From an uncultured Bacteroidales bacterium (GTDB lineage: Bacteria > Bacteroidota > Bacteroidia > Bacteroidales > UBA932): DNA of 40,232 bases. A program made the position numbers and the translations under genes. Below are positions 9,260 to 19,610 of the stretch, piece after piece; position 1 is the stretch's first letter, and each line of letters opens with the position of its first letter. Location: positions 1 through 40,232 of the forward strand of contig CAMNQO010000002.1 in NCBI GenBank assembly GCA_946549475.1, in the 5' to 3' direction. Under the pieces are notes generated by a model. That model ran no database searches. It saw nothing but the letters and a program-made list of their open reading frames with translations, and was not told the origin of the DNA.

Positions 9260-12200
9260 ATGAAAAAGGATCTTTTTGCATGCAGTTTGCGCGTGCTTGT
9301 GGCCCTGGCTGTCAGTTGCCAGTTTTTTTCCTGCGCGACGAAAGACGCGCTGTCCGATGATGTGATTGCGTCCGGCCCTTCGTCCGTTTCCGGTACTTCC
9401 GGGCAGGATGGCGCATCCTCCGGCGACCCCTTGTCCGAAGACCCGTCCGCTGACGGCCCTTCCGGGGGCTCCTCCGATCAGCCGGCCCTGCCGGACGACC
9501 CCTATCCCCACATTCCGCTGGAAAGCCTGGATATGGTGACGGTTTCCTGTCAGGGCGAAAGCAACGGCGAGGCTTCGCAGCCCCAGTCCAAAGCGACTTC
9601 CACGGGAGAGCAGCCGGACGAACTCGACCCGTCTTTCGTCCCCGTGCAATGGGATGCCGAATCCACCAAGACCTATCTGGATGCCTCCAACAACATCTTC
9701 TGGAGCGAAGGCGACCGGCTGAAAATCTATTATGCCGACGGAGCCTCCAACTATACCGTCTCGACCATCAAGCACGGCGATGTCCAGAAATCGACCTTCG
9801 ATGCCCTTGTGGACAAGTCGGCAGACTATTACTATGCTTTCTATCCGGAGGGACTCACGGCGACGATGACCGATATCGCGGCCAAGGGCGCTTTTGAAAT
9901 CGTCATCCCCTCCGAGCAGGACGGACGCTTTGAGAACTGCCACCTGGCCGTCGGCAAGGCCTCGGCGGAGGGACGGCATTTCGCCTTCAAGAATGTCGGC
10001 AGTTATATGAAAATCACCGTGGCCAGCACGAGTGCGACGGCCATCACCCTGCAGGCGACCAACTCCGAAGACAAGATTGTCGGTACGCTCGTCGCGCCTT
10101 TTACCGATGATGCCGGGACATTGGGCGAACTGACCCTGAAGGAGGGGACGGGCGCTTCCAGCGTGACGGTCAACCTGCCCGAAGGCCGTACCGGGGCGAC
10201 GACGGTGTATATCGCCCTGCTGCCGGGCGTCAATTTCAGCAAGGGTTTCCGCCTGCGTTACGAATACGCCGACGGGCAGACCCGTCCGGGCTACGCCTAT
10301 TCCAAGTCCGACGGCCGCAGCATCGCCCGGCGCGGCATCCTCAATGTCAAGACGCTGGACGACCGTATCAAGACCGACTGGTTTGTCAAGACAAGCGGTA
10401 CTTACAGCGATGCGGACGCATCCGGCGCCGGCTCCAGTTGGGACAAGGCTCTCAATGTGACAGGGCTGGCCGACCTGCTGGCCCAGCCGCTCGACGGCAG
10501 CGGCAATCAGGACGACTATGCCGCTTTCGACCGGGCCTGGATGCTCGACGGAGCCCATATCCACATCGCGGCGGGGGAATACACCCTCGACAAGGTCAAA
10601 ATGGAGTGTACCAATTATGACCATCCCTTTTCCGTCCATATCCTCGGCGGCTATCCGACTTCCTTGAGCGATACCGCCACCTCCGCAGTTCGTGATACCA
10701 CGGCCAACCGGACGACTTTCGTCGGAGCGGGTGACCGCATCCTCCTGTTGGGCAATCAGGTCTCCCTGACGATGGATAAAGTCTGGATGACCGGCGGTCG
10801 CAGCCGCGGGAACAGTGAGAGCGGTGTCGCCCTGCAAGTCCATCCGGGAACGACAGGACAGGCGAGGGCGGTGCTGACCGCCTGCGGTTTCAAGGACAAT
10901 GTCACCTCCGGCACCGATTCCAACGGCGGCGCCGTTTCTGTCCATGGGAACAAGGCCTATGCCCGTCTGGACGGCTGCCATTTCTATGGCAATGCCACCG
11001 GGCCCGGGCAGGCCGCCGGAGCCATCTATGTCTGGAGCGACGATGCCGGAGCGGAAGTCCATGTCAACGGCTGTACTTTCATCGCCAATGCCGCCGGTAC
11101 CTGGGGCGGTGCCATCGGTTGTTCCAAGGGGAAGGTTTTCATCAATCAGGAAGTCAACACGACGGCCACCGTGTTCCGAAACAACTGTACGAAAAACAGC
11201 GATTCGCACGGCGGTGCCGTCTATTGCGCCACGGGGGCGCTGTGTGCCCGCAACTGCCGTTTTGTCGGCAACTGGTGTCCTTCGGGGGCCAACCTTGGTG
11301 CAGGAGGCGGATTGAGCCTGGCCGATGACTGCACCACCTCCCTGTCCGACCTGCATTTTTCGGCGGATGAAAGCGGCCGCTATATGGCCCGCAACGGGGG
11401 GTTCCTCAGAATCAATACCGACATCCTTCATCCCGTCACCTTCTCTAACTGCACCTTTGAAAACGGGAAGCCCAGCAATGTGGGCGGTGTCGTCGTGCTC
11501 ACGACCGGTGCCGAGAGCGACCTTCGTTTTGAAAAATGTCGTTTTACGGACAATATCTCCAATTATGCCGGCGGCGTCTGCCATCTGAATACGACGACGC
11601 ACAAAGCCAGTTTTACTTCCTGTACCTTTACCGGCAATCAGGTTACAGGCAGCGGGGGAGGCGGCGTGCTGTCCATGGAAGCCGGTACGGCGACCCTGAC
11701 TTCCTGTACCTTCACCGGCAACCGGCAGACGGCGGCATCTGCCCGTGGCGGCGGCGTATTCTGGCTCCACTCCAGCAAAAATCCCCGCCTGACCGTCCGG
11801 GGCTGCACTTTCGAGGACAATACGGCTTCGGTGACAACGGCCGGAGATGCGGCCGGCAACCAGACTTGCGGCGGCGGCATCCTCTATGCCGACAATGGTA
11901 CGGTGACTTTCACTTCTTCCGACGAGATGGCTTCGGGCACCCGCAACAGCGTCAGCGGAAGTGCCTCCGCGACGGCCGGCGGAGCGATACTGGCCGTCAA
12001 GGGCAGCAATGCGATGAGTCTTTCCTTCGCCTATACGGATTTCTCTTCCAACGCTTCCGCCAACTATGGCGGAGGTGTCTATACGGACACGGATGTGACG
12101 CTGACCGACTGCATCCTCGACGGCAACACGGCATCGACCGGAGCGGCGGCCCTGTATGCCGGAGGCAATATTACGGTGGCCGGCAGCGATACGCTCAAAT

Positions 12201-14716
12201 GCGCCATCCGGAACCACAGCAATACGGGCAACTCGCCCATTATGTATGCGGCGGCCGGCAGCATCAGCCTGACCGGCTGTAAAATCCAGGGAAACAGCGT
12301 AGTCAGCCCGTCTTCCCGAGGCGGTCTCTTCCCCCTGACGAACAATGCCTTCACGGCGACGGATTGTGTGTTCCGCAGCAATTCGGTCTCGGGTGGGGGC
12401 AGCCGTTACGGTGTTGTCGCCGGCTTGCTTGCCGGAGGCAGCGGCACCCTGACCTTGAACAATACGGACATTTATTTCTGTAACGGTACGCAAAACGCGG
12501 GAGCCATTTATGTCGAAGGTGGCGTCAAAGCGGCTTCCGGTACGGCCGTGACGGTCACGGGCGGCCGTTTCAAAGGCAATGTGACGGACGGTTATGGCGG
12601 TGTTTTCCATTTCGAAGAAACGGCCGCCAATGCGGTCAGGGCCGTCTTCTCCGGAGCCGTATTCGAAGCCAACGAGGCTTCGACCCGGGGCGGAGCATTC
12701 CATCTGAACAATGAGGCCATTGGCAGGAATGTGTCCATCACCGATTGTACATTTACCCGCAATGTCCAGACTTCGACGGACAGCGGGCGGGGCGGCGGGG
12801 CCATTAATCTTGAAGCCGGTGCCCTGACCCTCAGCGGCTGTAATTTTACCGCCAATGAGTCCAAGTCCGTTCCTGCCGCCGATAATAACTGGTCTGGCGG
12901 CGGTGTCATCATGACTTCCGGGTTGGCAACGCTTACGCTGACCATTCAGGCTTCCGAAGCCAATGGGCGTCCGGTCTTATCGGGCAATAAGAGTGCCGGG
13001 TACGGAGGGGCGATATCCCACACCAACGGGTCTGATAAGTCCGTTTGTTCCATCCGCGACACCAAGTTTACTTCCAATACCAGCGTCTTTTCCGGCGGCG
13101 CCTTGTATTATAAGACCTCGAACGCTTTGTCCTTGACCGATGTCGGATTCGTACGGAACAGCGTGACGGGCTCCGGTGCCTCGTTCGATGCGGCTCACGC
13201 GGGCGATGCCATCGCCTATATCAACGGCAAAAGCCTGACGATGACGGGCAGCAAGATGTCTCTCAATTATATTGAAGGACATACCGCGACGGTTCCCATT
13301 CATTCGCCTGCCGTGACGACTTATACCTTCGATAAGATAGAATTTAAAAGCAACACGACCACCCTGCGCAACGGCAGTATGCTCAATCTGAACACCAAAG
13401 CCACCTTTGCCATCAGCAATTCCAGCATCCACGACAACAGCGCTCCCCACGGCGGCGCCATCTTCGCCGATTTGCCGCGTTATACGGACATTACGACAGG
13501 GACCGGCAACTGCACGATTTCCAATACGAGCCTTGAAAACAACACGGCAACAGCCGCCGACGGCAAAGGCGGTGCCATCTATTGGAACTGCGTTTCCTGG
13601 ACCAACAATGTCGAATCAGGTACTCCGATGCTCAAAATCAACAAAAGTTCCAGGCTCAACGGCAACAAGGCGACTATGGCCGGATCCGCCATCTGGCTGG
13701 GGGTAGGACGCGTGTATTTGGACGCTTGTACGGTTTCCGGCAATACCTTTGCTTCTCTTACATCCAGCGAAGCCAATGACCATGGTGGTACGCTCTATAT
13801 GGAAAGTCTCTATTCCAAACTGGACATTACCAACTGTACCCTTTCCGGCAACAGCGTTGACGGCAAGGGCGGGGTGCTGAATGTACAGGCCGGGCGGGTC
13901 TTTATGACCAATTGTACTTGCAACGGCAACAGTGCCTATTCCCGGGGCGGCGCCATCTTCCACAGCAGTGGTGGTTTCATCCTTGTCCGTCGCAGTACTT
14001 TTGTCGGCAACTATGTGACAAAAAACAACGCCTGGGGCAGTTTCCTGCATGTCAATAACGGTGGGTCCTACTCGATGTTCCTCAACTGCACCATCGATGA
14101 CGGCCCGACTGCCCGCACGACGGCGACCGTCAACGGTTCGGTCAATCTCATGCTGGTCAACAGCACCGTCATCGGCAACACCAGCGGTCCGGTCCTGCGG
14201 GTGGAAAACAACAAGAACGGCCTCCTGCTCAACAACATCATCCTCAACAGGGGGAGCGGGAAGGCAGTTTTCCACTACGGCGGCTACAACTGGTCCTCTT
14301 ATGGCGGCTACAATATCCTCGGATCGGTCGAACGGAACGGACAGACCGTCACCAATATTCCCGGCGAGTGTACGGGCGACAAGACCGGCAAGACGGAGGC
14401 GAGCCTGGGTTCCTGGTTATGGAACGACGCCGGCTATTATACCTGGGACGGAAAGGTGGGTGGAGTCGCGACAGCGACGCCTGCCATCAACCCGTCCGGC
14501 AAAGACGATTATGTATCCAGCGGTATGAAAAGCGGCTTCAACTATAGTTTGACCATTAATGATGAGAAAGATTTGAACGCTATTGTCAACAATCTCGGCA
14601 ATCAGGTCGTGACGGGATGGGCTTCCGGGGAATACTATTTCGACCGGCGGGGCAACTCCAGTGCGGGCGACCGCAGAGTGGCCGGCCACAACTATCCCGG
14701 CTCCTATGCACTTTGA
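9260..14716 (+). CDS. Giant (1818 aa) lipoprotein: fimbrillin-like N-terminal domain plus Pmp-like right-handed parallel beta-helix repeats
   Basis: LVALAVSCQFFSC lipobox; FWSEGDRLKIYYADGASNY...YYAFYPEG fimbrillin-like; SSWDKALN..LDGAHIHIAAGEYTL beta-helix entry; repeated C.FxxN ... GGA(I/V/F) units (CTFTGN, CRFTDN, GGAIYW, GGAISH). Confidence 0.88.
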   Translation: MKKDLFACSLRVLVALAVSCQFFSCATKDALSDDVIASGPSSVSGTSGQDGASSGDPLSEDPSADGPSGGSSDQPALPDDPYPHIPLESLDMVTVSCQGESNGEASQPQSKATSTGEQPDELDPSFVPVQWDAESTKTYLDASNNIFWSEGDRLKIYYADGASNYTVSTIKHGDVQKSTFDALVDKSADYYYAFYPEGLTATMTDIAAKGAFEIVIPSEQDGRFENCHLAVGKASAEGRHFAFKNVGSYMKITVASTSATAITLQATNSEDKIVGTLVAPFTDDAGTLGELTLKEGTGASSVTVNLPEGRTGATTVYIALLPGVNFSKGFRLRYEYADGQTRPGYAYSKSDGRSIARRGILNVKTLDDRIKTDWFVKTSGTYSDADASGAGSSWDKALNVTGLADLLAQPLDGSGNQDDYAAFDRAWMLDGAHIHIAAGEYTLDKVKMECTNYDHPFSVHILGGYPTSLSDTATSAVRDTTANRTTFVGAGDRILLLGNQVSLTMDKVWMTGGRSRGNSESGVALQVHPGTTGQARAVLTACGFKDNVTSGTDSNGGAVSVHGNKAYARLDGCHFYGNATGPGQAAGAIYVWSDDAGAEVHVNGCTFIANAAGTWGGAIGCSKGKVFINQEVNTTATVFRNNCTKNSDSHGGAVYCATGALCARNCRFVGNWCPSGANLGAGGGLSLADDCTTSLSDLHFSADESGRYMARNGGFLRINTDILHPVTFSNCTFENGKPSNVGGVVVLTTGAESDLRFEKCRFTDNISNYAGGVCHLNTTTHKASFTSCTFTGNQVTGSGGGGVLSMEAGTATLTSCTFTGNRQTAASARGGGVFWLHSSKNPRLTVRGCTFEDNTASVTTAGDAAGNQTCGGGILYADNGTVTFTSSDEMASGTRNSVSGSASATAGGAILAVKGSNAMSLSFAYTDFSSNASANYGGGVYTDTDVTLTDCILDGNTASTGAAALYAGGNITVAGSDTLKCAIRNHSNTGNSPIMYAAAGSISLTGCKIQGNSVVSPSSRGGLFPLTNNAFTATDCVFRSNSVSGGGSRYGVVAGLLAGGSGTLTLNNTDIYFCNGTQNAGAIYVEGGVKAASGTAVTVTGGRFKGNVTDGYGGVFHFEETAANAVRAVFSGAVFEANEASTRGGAFHLNNEAIGRNVSITDCTFTRNVQTSTDSGRGGGAINLEAGALTLSGCNFTANESKSVPAADNNWSGGGVIMTSGLATLTLTIQASEANGRPVLSGNKSAGYGGAISHTNGSDKSVCSIRDTKFTSNTSVFSGGALYYKTSNALSLTDVGFVRNSVTGSGASFDAAHAGDAIAYINGKSLTMTGSKMSLNYIEGHTATVPIHSPAVTTYTFDKIEFKSNTTTLRNGSMLNLNTKATFAISNSSIHDNSAPHGGAIFADLPRYTDITTGTGNCTISNTSLENNTATAADGKGGAIYWNCVSWTNNVESGTPMLKINKSSRLNGNKATMAGSAIWLGVGRVYLDACTVSGNTFASLTSSEANDHGGTLYMESLYSKLDITNCTLSGNSVDGKGGVLNVQAGRVFMTNCTCNGNSAYSRGGAIFHSSGGFILVRRSTFVGNYVTKNNAWGSFLHVNNGGSYSMFLNCTIDDGPTARTTATVNGSVNLMLVNSTVIGNTSGPVLRVENNKNGLLLNNIILNRGSGKAVFHYGGYNWSSYGGYNILGSVERNGQTVTNIPGECTGDKTGKTEASLGSWLWNDAGYYTWDGKVGGVATATPAINPSGKDDYVSSGMKSGFNYSLTINDEKDLNAIVNNLGNQVVTGWASGEYYFDRRGNSSAGDRRVAGHNYPGSYAL
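9301..9345 (+). repeat. 45-bp perfect direct repeat, copy 1 (signal-peptide/lipobox coding)
   Basis: ggccctggctgtcagttgccagtttttttcctgcgcgacgaaaga, identical to 14786-14830; includes a T7 run at 9323-9329. Confidence 0.95.
10870..14020 (+). repeat. Degenerate protein-level repeat region (C-x-FxxN / GGA motifs) in the first giant beta-helix gene
   Basis: About twenty FxxN tetrapeptides (FKDN, FYGN, FIAN, FRNN, FVGN, FTDN, FTGN, FEDN, FSSN...) alternating with GG[AGV][ILVF]. Boundaries approximate. Confidence 0.8.
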
Positions 14717-14729
14717 TAAAAATGTGACT

Positions 14730-17700
14730 ATGCACAACACTTATCATCAGAAAAAACGAGTGGAACCCTGTCTGCGCATGCTGGCGGCCCTGGCTGTCAG
14801 TTGCCAGTTTTTTTCCTGCGCGACGAAAGAAGCGCTCTCCGAGACGCAGCCGTCTTCAGAAGCCCCGGCCGCCGTCGGGGGTGATTCGGAAACACAGCAA
14901 CCCGGCCCGCTTGAGCCGGGCGGCGACTATATCTCTCCCGACCATTTCCATCTGGTGCGGGTGGAACTGGAGGCCTGCTCCGATGCGGATGCGGTTCCTG
15001 ACGCTTCGCCGGCCTATTTGCCCGGAAGCAAGGTCTCCCTCGCGGCCCGGGAGGAGGCGTTGGACGAGACGGTCGCACTTTCCGGCGCGGACCCTCTTAC
15101 GGGCGGTGCGGATGACACCAAAACGGCCCTGGACGGAAGCAACAACATCCTCTGGAATGCCGGGGATCGCATCAAGATTTACTATACTTCCGGCGCTTCC
15201 AACTGGACGCAGGGTACGGTCAAGCATGGCGGCAGTGCCGATTCGACCATCGACGGCTGGGTCAATGAAGAGGATGCGTATTATTATGCGTTCTATCCGG
15301 TCGGAATCACGACCTCCGTCACCTATGACGGCGATGCGACCTATCCGCACGGGGCTTTTACCGTGACTGTCCCGACCGAGCAGGACGGCGCTTTTGCCAA
15401 CTGTCATATCGCCGTCGGCAAGGCGTCGAAATCGGGCCGGCAGTTTGCCTTTTCCAATGTGGGCAGTTATCTGAAAATGGAGGTGGCGGACCTTGAAGCG
15501 ACTTCCATCACCGTCCGCTCCCTGGTCACGACCGACCGTATTGCCGGCACCTTCACCGCCGCCTTTGCCGATGCGGCCGGGACCCTCGGCGACATCAGCG
15601 TCGATGAATCCTCGTGCAGCGGTGAAATCACCGTCACCCTGCCGTCCGGACGGACGCAGACGACGACGGTGTATGTGGCCGTGCTGCCCGGTGCGACCTT
15701 CAGCAAGGGTTTTCTGCTCCGCTACAACTACTCCGACGGCATCACCCGTCCCTCCTATGTGTATGAAAACACCTCCGGGCGGACGGTGGCACGCCGCAAA
15801 ATCCTCAACTGCGGCTCGCTCGACAGCCGCATCGTGACCGACTGGTTTTTCAGGAGCGACGGCACGAAGACCGACCCCAAGACCAAGGGAAACGGCGCGA
15901 CCTGGGAAAACGCCCTCAATGCGACGGGACTGGCCAACTTGCTGGAGCCCGAGACCGACCCCGACCTGCTGCTCGCCCAGGCGGCCCGGCTTGACGGCGC
16001 CTCCCTGCATTTTGCCAAAGGGACTTTCGTGACACCCTCGCAGATTACCTTCGAAGCCGCCGCTTACGCCGAGCCGGTCAATCTGAGGCTGCTGGGCGGC
16101 TATCCGACCACCCTGACGGGCACTTCCACTTCCGGCCGGGGGACCGGCGATCATGAGACCGTCCTCTCGGGCGCCGGCACGCACCGTATTTTCAAACTCG
16201 GCAGCCAGACGGCCTGGAGCCTCGACAACTTCAAGATGACCGGTGCCTATGTCACCGAAGGTGATGGCGGCTGTTTCATGCTGGACGGCACATCCCCGGC
16301 AGACTGTTCGCTGTCGCTCACCGAAGTCTGGTTCTATGAAAACGAGACGGTCAATCAGCAGAGCACCCGTTTGGGGAGCGGGGCCGCCGTCTGTCTCGGC
16401 AAAGGGACACTTACGGCTGCCGGCTGCACCTTCGAGAAAGGGTCGGGGCGCAACGGCGGCGGAATCATGGTTTATGACCAGACGGGAGCCAACAACGCCG
16501 TCGCCTACATCCGCGATTGCCTGTTTACGGACAATGCGGCCGTTTCCAACTGCGGCGGCGGTTTTTCCGCCAACGGCGGACGGGTTTCGCTGGACCGCTG
16601 CACCTTTACCGGCAACCGTTCCACCGTATTCGGCGGTGCCGTCCACTGGGATGCGGACAGGTCCGTCAATTCTTCCCTGACCATCCGGGACTGCATCTTC
16701 ACCTCCAATGTTTCGGACAATGGAAATGGAACGGACGGTCAGGGCGGCGCTCTCTCTGTCCAGACCGGGACCGTGACCCTGACGGGATCGACTTTCACCG
16801 GCAACCGGGCCGGAGACGACGGAGCGCTGGTCGGCGGGGCTGTCTGGGTCCAGGGGACGCTGGATGCATCGGACGTGACATTCACCGGCAACCATGCCTG
16901 CGGCGACGGCGGGGCCATCTGTGTCAGTGCGGCTGGCTCCCTGACACTGAGCGGAACCAACCGTTTCGAGGGGAACTATTGCACCTCTTCCGTCAATGCG
17001 CAAGGCAATACCGTCCATGCCTGGGGCGGTGCCATCTGCACCCGAGGGACGACGCAGATTACCGGCGCGACGACCTTTTACAACAATTATACATTCAAGC
17101 AGGCCGGTGCCATCTCCTTTGCCTCCGGTACGCTTACCATACAGAACGACGGGACCGCCCGCCCGCTTTTCGACCGCAACCATACGGCCATTTCCTGGTC
17201 CTCGGGAGACGGTATCGCGGGAGTCAACGGCGGAGCCGTCGGCATCTATGCCACCAGCGGGACCGCCATCCTGACCGGTTGCGATTTCGATGCCAATTAC
17301 CATCCTTCCGACTTTATCAACATTACCAGCGAGGGCGGGGCGATGGCCGTCGTACAGAACTCCGCCACCGACCTCAACCTGACGGTGACGGACTGTAACT
17401 TTACCAACACTTATTCCGGCACTTCGACGCTCAACAACTATGCCAGCGCGACGGCCCGCAACGGCGGAGCATTGGTGCTGGAGGTCGCCGCCACCAATGC
17501 CGGCAGCATTTCTTTCTCCTCCTGCCGCTTTACGGACAACCGGGCGAACAATGTGGGCGGCGTGACGACGCACAAGCGGGGAACCGTCTCTTTTTCGGAC
17601 TGCACTTTTACCGGCAACAAGGCTCCCGGCTATTCCGCCGTCCACCACATCAACAATGCGGCGGCCTCGGCCTCGTTCAGCAATTGTCCGATGACAGGCA

Positions 17701-19610
17701 ACCAATTGACCGGTACGGTGGGCTGGCAGGGAGAGGGCATCGTCTCCCGCATCGAGAACGGCAGCGTGACGATGACTTCCTGTACGCTGAGCGGCAACAG
17801 TGCTGCCGGAGGCTCTTACGGAGTCATCCGCCTGACGGGTGACAAAGCCGCCCTGACCCTGCGGGGCTGTACCGTCGAGGGCAATTCTTCCGCCAGTGCG
17901 ACGGCCGACGGCGGAGCCTTGTATTTCGGAGCGGGCAGCCTCACCGTCACATCCTCGGACGGCACGCCTTCCGGTACGAAGAGTCTCATCCGTGCCAATA
18001 CCGGCGGCAGCGGCCGGGGGTACGGCCTGTATGTCGCGTCCGAACTGACACCGTCCTTGTCCTATTGCACCTTCGATGCACAGAACGCTGCCGGTGTGGT
18101 GTCTCCGACGAGCGGGTCCGCCATCTATTATGCGGGCGAGACCGGCAGCGAATCGCTTTCCATGACCGGCTGCGAGGTCAAAAATTTCAACCGCGCCACC
18201 AACAGCAGCCTGTGGTGGACCAACCTGCTGGATGCGGACAGCCATACGGCGGCTTCCACCCTGTCTTTCTCCGGCTGTACATTCAGCGGGCATACGGTCT
18301 CGGGCAACGGCGGCGTGTTCAACTATCCCTATGGAACACCCTTCACCCTCTCGTCCCTTGACGGCTGTACCTTTACCGGCAACAGCGCCACGGGCAACGG
18401 CGGGGCCATCTACACCGAACAGGATATCGACGCGACGGGCTGTACCTTCTCTTCCAACACGGCCTCCGGCAACGGCGGTGCCCTCTATATGGATATGGAT
18501 GTAAGCGACTATGGCAGCGGGCACGAAGGGTTTGCGAAGCATTCCGTCACATCGGACGATGCCACCTTCTCGGGCAACGGCGCCGTGTGCGGCGGAGCCG
18601 TCTATGTCGCGTCCGGCCGCTATTTCGCGAATGGGGCGACTTATACCTCCAATACGGCTTCGCACGCGGAAGATTCCGGCGGTGCCGTGCTTGTCTCGGG
18701 CAGTGCCTCGCAGGCGACCTTTGACGCTTGTACTTTCACGGGCAACCGGGCGGACTCCGGCAAAGGCGGAGCCTTGCGGCAGAATGAGGGTGTCGTCAAG
18801 ATCAACGCCTGCACCTTCAGCGGAAATTATGCCGCAGCCCGTGGCTCGTGCTTCTATGGTACAGGCTGGGGCTTTGCCTATATGAACAACAGCAAGTTTG
18901 TCGGCAACTCCCTGGGAAGCGGATTCGGCAGTGCCATCTTCTTCTCGGGTTTCGGCTGGATTTTCGGCCACAGCCTGCTGGTGGCGGACAATACGGCGAC
19001 CGTCAACGACTCTCCCGTTTCCGGCTCGGGCCGCCTGCTGCTGGTCAACTGCACCTTCCTGAGCAAACTGCGAAATGCCGCCAGCGGCATCCTGCGTTTT
19101 GAAAACAGTTATGGCAAGATCTATCATTCCATCCTGCTGCCGACCGATGACGCTTCGTGCCGTTATTCGCTGAATCTGGTAAACAAGAGAACCGGCGATT
19201 ATCTGCAGACCTATTATTCCGTGCTGGATGATGTGAGCGACACGCCCTCGATGTATTCGGGCGGCAGCAACGATGTGAGCGGAAAGCGCCCTTCCGACCT
19301 GGACGGCTGGTCGTGGAACGCCACGGACAAGATGTATGCCTGGAACGGCAGCGTGAGCGGCTATACCAATTATGCGTCGCTGGATGCCCTGTGGTCGGCT
19401 GTCGCCGCTTCTTTCGCACATTATGAAGCGATTCCGTCGCCGACCGGCAGCCCCGATTATTATTTCTTCCAGTCGGCGGCGGCTCAAGACGGCGGGATGG
19501 CGAAGACCTTTCTCGACTGGCTGGACAACGATTGCGGCGGGCGCAATAAGGACATTCTGGGACAGATGCGCCAGGATGGCAAGAACTATCCCGGCTGCCG
19601 CGCATTTTGA
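14730..19610 (+). CDS. Giant (about 1626 aa) paralogous lipoprotein: fimbrillin-like domain plus Pmp-like beta-helix repeats
   Basis: MLAALAVSCQFFSCATKEALSE lipobox; ILWNAGDRIKIYYTSGASNW...YYYAFYPVG; ATWENALNATGLANLL..LDGASLHFAKGTF; many CTFTGN, GGAI, GGAV repeats. ATG 14730 preferred over the ORF-track 14661 start. Confidence 0.88.
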   Translation: MHNTYHQKKRVEPCLRMLAALAVSCQFFSCATKEALSETQPSSEAPAAVGGDSETQQPGPLEPGGDYISPDHFHLVRVELEACSDADAVPDASPAYLPGSKVSLAAREEALDETVALSGADPLTGGADDTKTALDGSNNILWNAGDRIKIYYTSGASNWTQGTVKHGGSADSTIDGWVNEEDAYYYAFYPVGITTSVTYDGDATYPHGAFTVTVPTEQDGAFANCHIAVGKASKSGRQFAFSNVGSYLKMEVADLEATSITVRSLVTTDRIAGTFTAAFADAAGTLGDISVDESSCSGEITVTLPSGRTQTTTVYVAVLPGATFSKGFLLRYNYSDGITRPSYVYENTSGRTVARRKILNCGSLDSRIVTDWFFRSDGTKTDPKTKGNGATWENALNATGLANLLEPETDPDLLLAQAARLDGASLHFAKGTFVTPSQITFEAAAYAEPVNLRLLGGYPTTLTGTSTSGRGTGDHETVLSGAGTHRIFKLGSQTAWSLDNFKMTGAYVTEGDGGCFMLDGTSPADCSLSLTEVWFYENETVNQQSTRLGSGAAVCLGKGTLTAAGCTFEKGSGRNGGGIMVYDQTGANNAVAYIRDCLFTDNAAVSNCGGGFSANGGRVSLDRCTFTGNRSTVFGGAVHWDADRSVNSSLTIRDCIFTSNVSDNGNGTDGQGGALSVQTGTVTLTGSTFTGNRAGDDGALVGGAVWVQGTLDASDVTFTGNHACGDGGAICVSAAGSLTLSGTNRFEGNYCTSSVNAQGNTVHAWGGAICTRGTTQITGATTFYNNYTFKQAGAISFASGTLTIQNDGTARPLFDRNHTAISWSSGDGIAGVNGGAVGIYATSGTAILTGCDFDANYHPSDFINITSEGGAMAVVQNSATDLNLTVTDCNFTNTYSGTSTLNNYASATARNGGALVLEVAATNAGSISFSSCRFTDNRANNVGGVTTHKRGTVSFSDCTFTGNKAPGYSAVHHINNAAASASFSNCPMTGNQLTGTVGWQGEGIVSRIENGSVTMTSCTLSGNSAAGGSYGVIRLTGDKAALTLRGCTVEGNSSASATADGGALYFGAGSLTVTSSDGTPSGTKSLIRANTGGSGRGYGLYVASELTPSLSYCTFDAQNAAGVVSPTSGSAIYYAGETGSESLSMTGCEVKNFNRATNSSLWWTNLLDADSHTAASTLSFSGCTFSGHTVSGNGGVFNYPYGTPFTLSSLDGCTFTGNSATGNGGAIYTEQDIDATGCTFSSNTASGNGGALYMDMDVSDYGSGHEGFAKHSVTSDDATFSGNGAVCGGAVYVASGRYFANGATYTSNTASHAEDSGGAVLVSGSASQATFDACTFTGNRADSGKGGALRQNEGVVKINACTFSGNYAAARGSCFYGTGWGFAYMNNSKFVGNSLGSGFGSAIFFSGFGWIFGHSLLVADNTATVNDSPVSGSGRLLLVNCTFLSKLRNAASGILRFENSYGKIYHSILLPTDDASCRYSLNLVNKRTGDYLQTYYSVLDDVSDTPSMYSGGSNDVSGKRPSDLDGWSWNATDKMYAWNGSVSGYTNYASLDALWSAVAASFAHYEAIPSPTGSPDYYFFQSAAAQDGGMAKTFLDWLDNDCGGRNKDILGQMRQDGKNYPGCRAF
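14786..14830 (+). repeat. 45-bp perfect direct repeat, copy 2
   Basis: Identical to 9301-9345 and in the same reading phase; T7 run at 14808-14814. Confidence 0.95.
16500..18910 (+). repeat. Degenerate protein-level repeat region (CTFTGN / GGA motifs) in the second giant beta-helix gene
   Basis: Recurrent CLFTDN, CTFTGN, CIFTSN, CRFTDN, CTFSSN with intervening GGA(I/V/L). Boundaries approximate. Confidence 0.8.

Noticed and set aside
10870-14020. Possible CRISPR or other spaced DNA repeat array in the giant genes
   Set aside because: Repeats are degenerate, irregularly spaced and track the protein CTFTGN/GGA motifs within an open coding frame.
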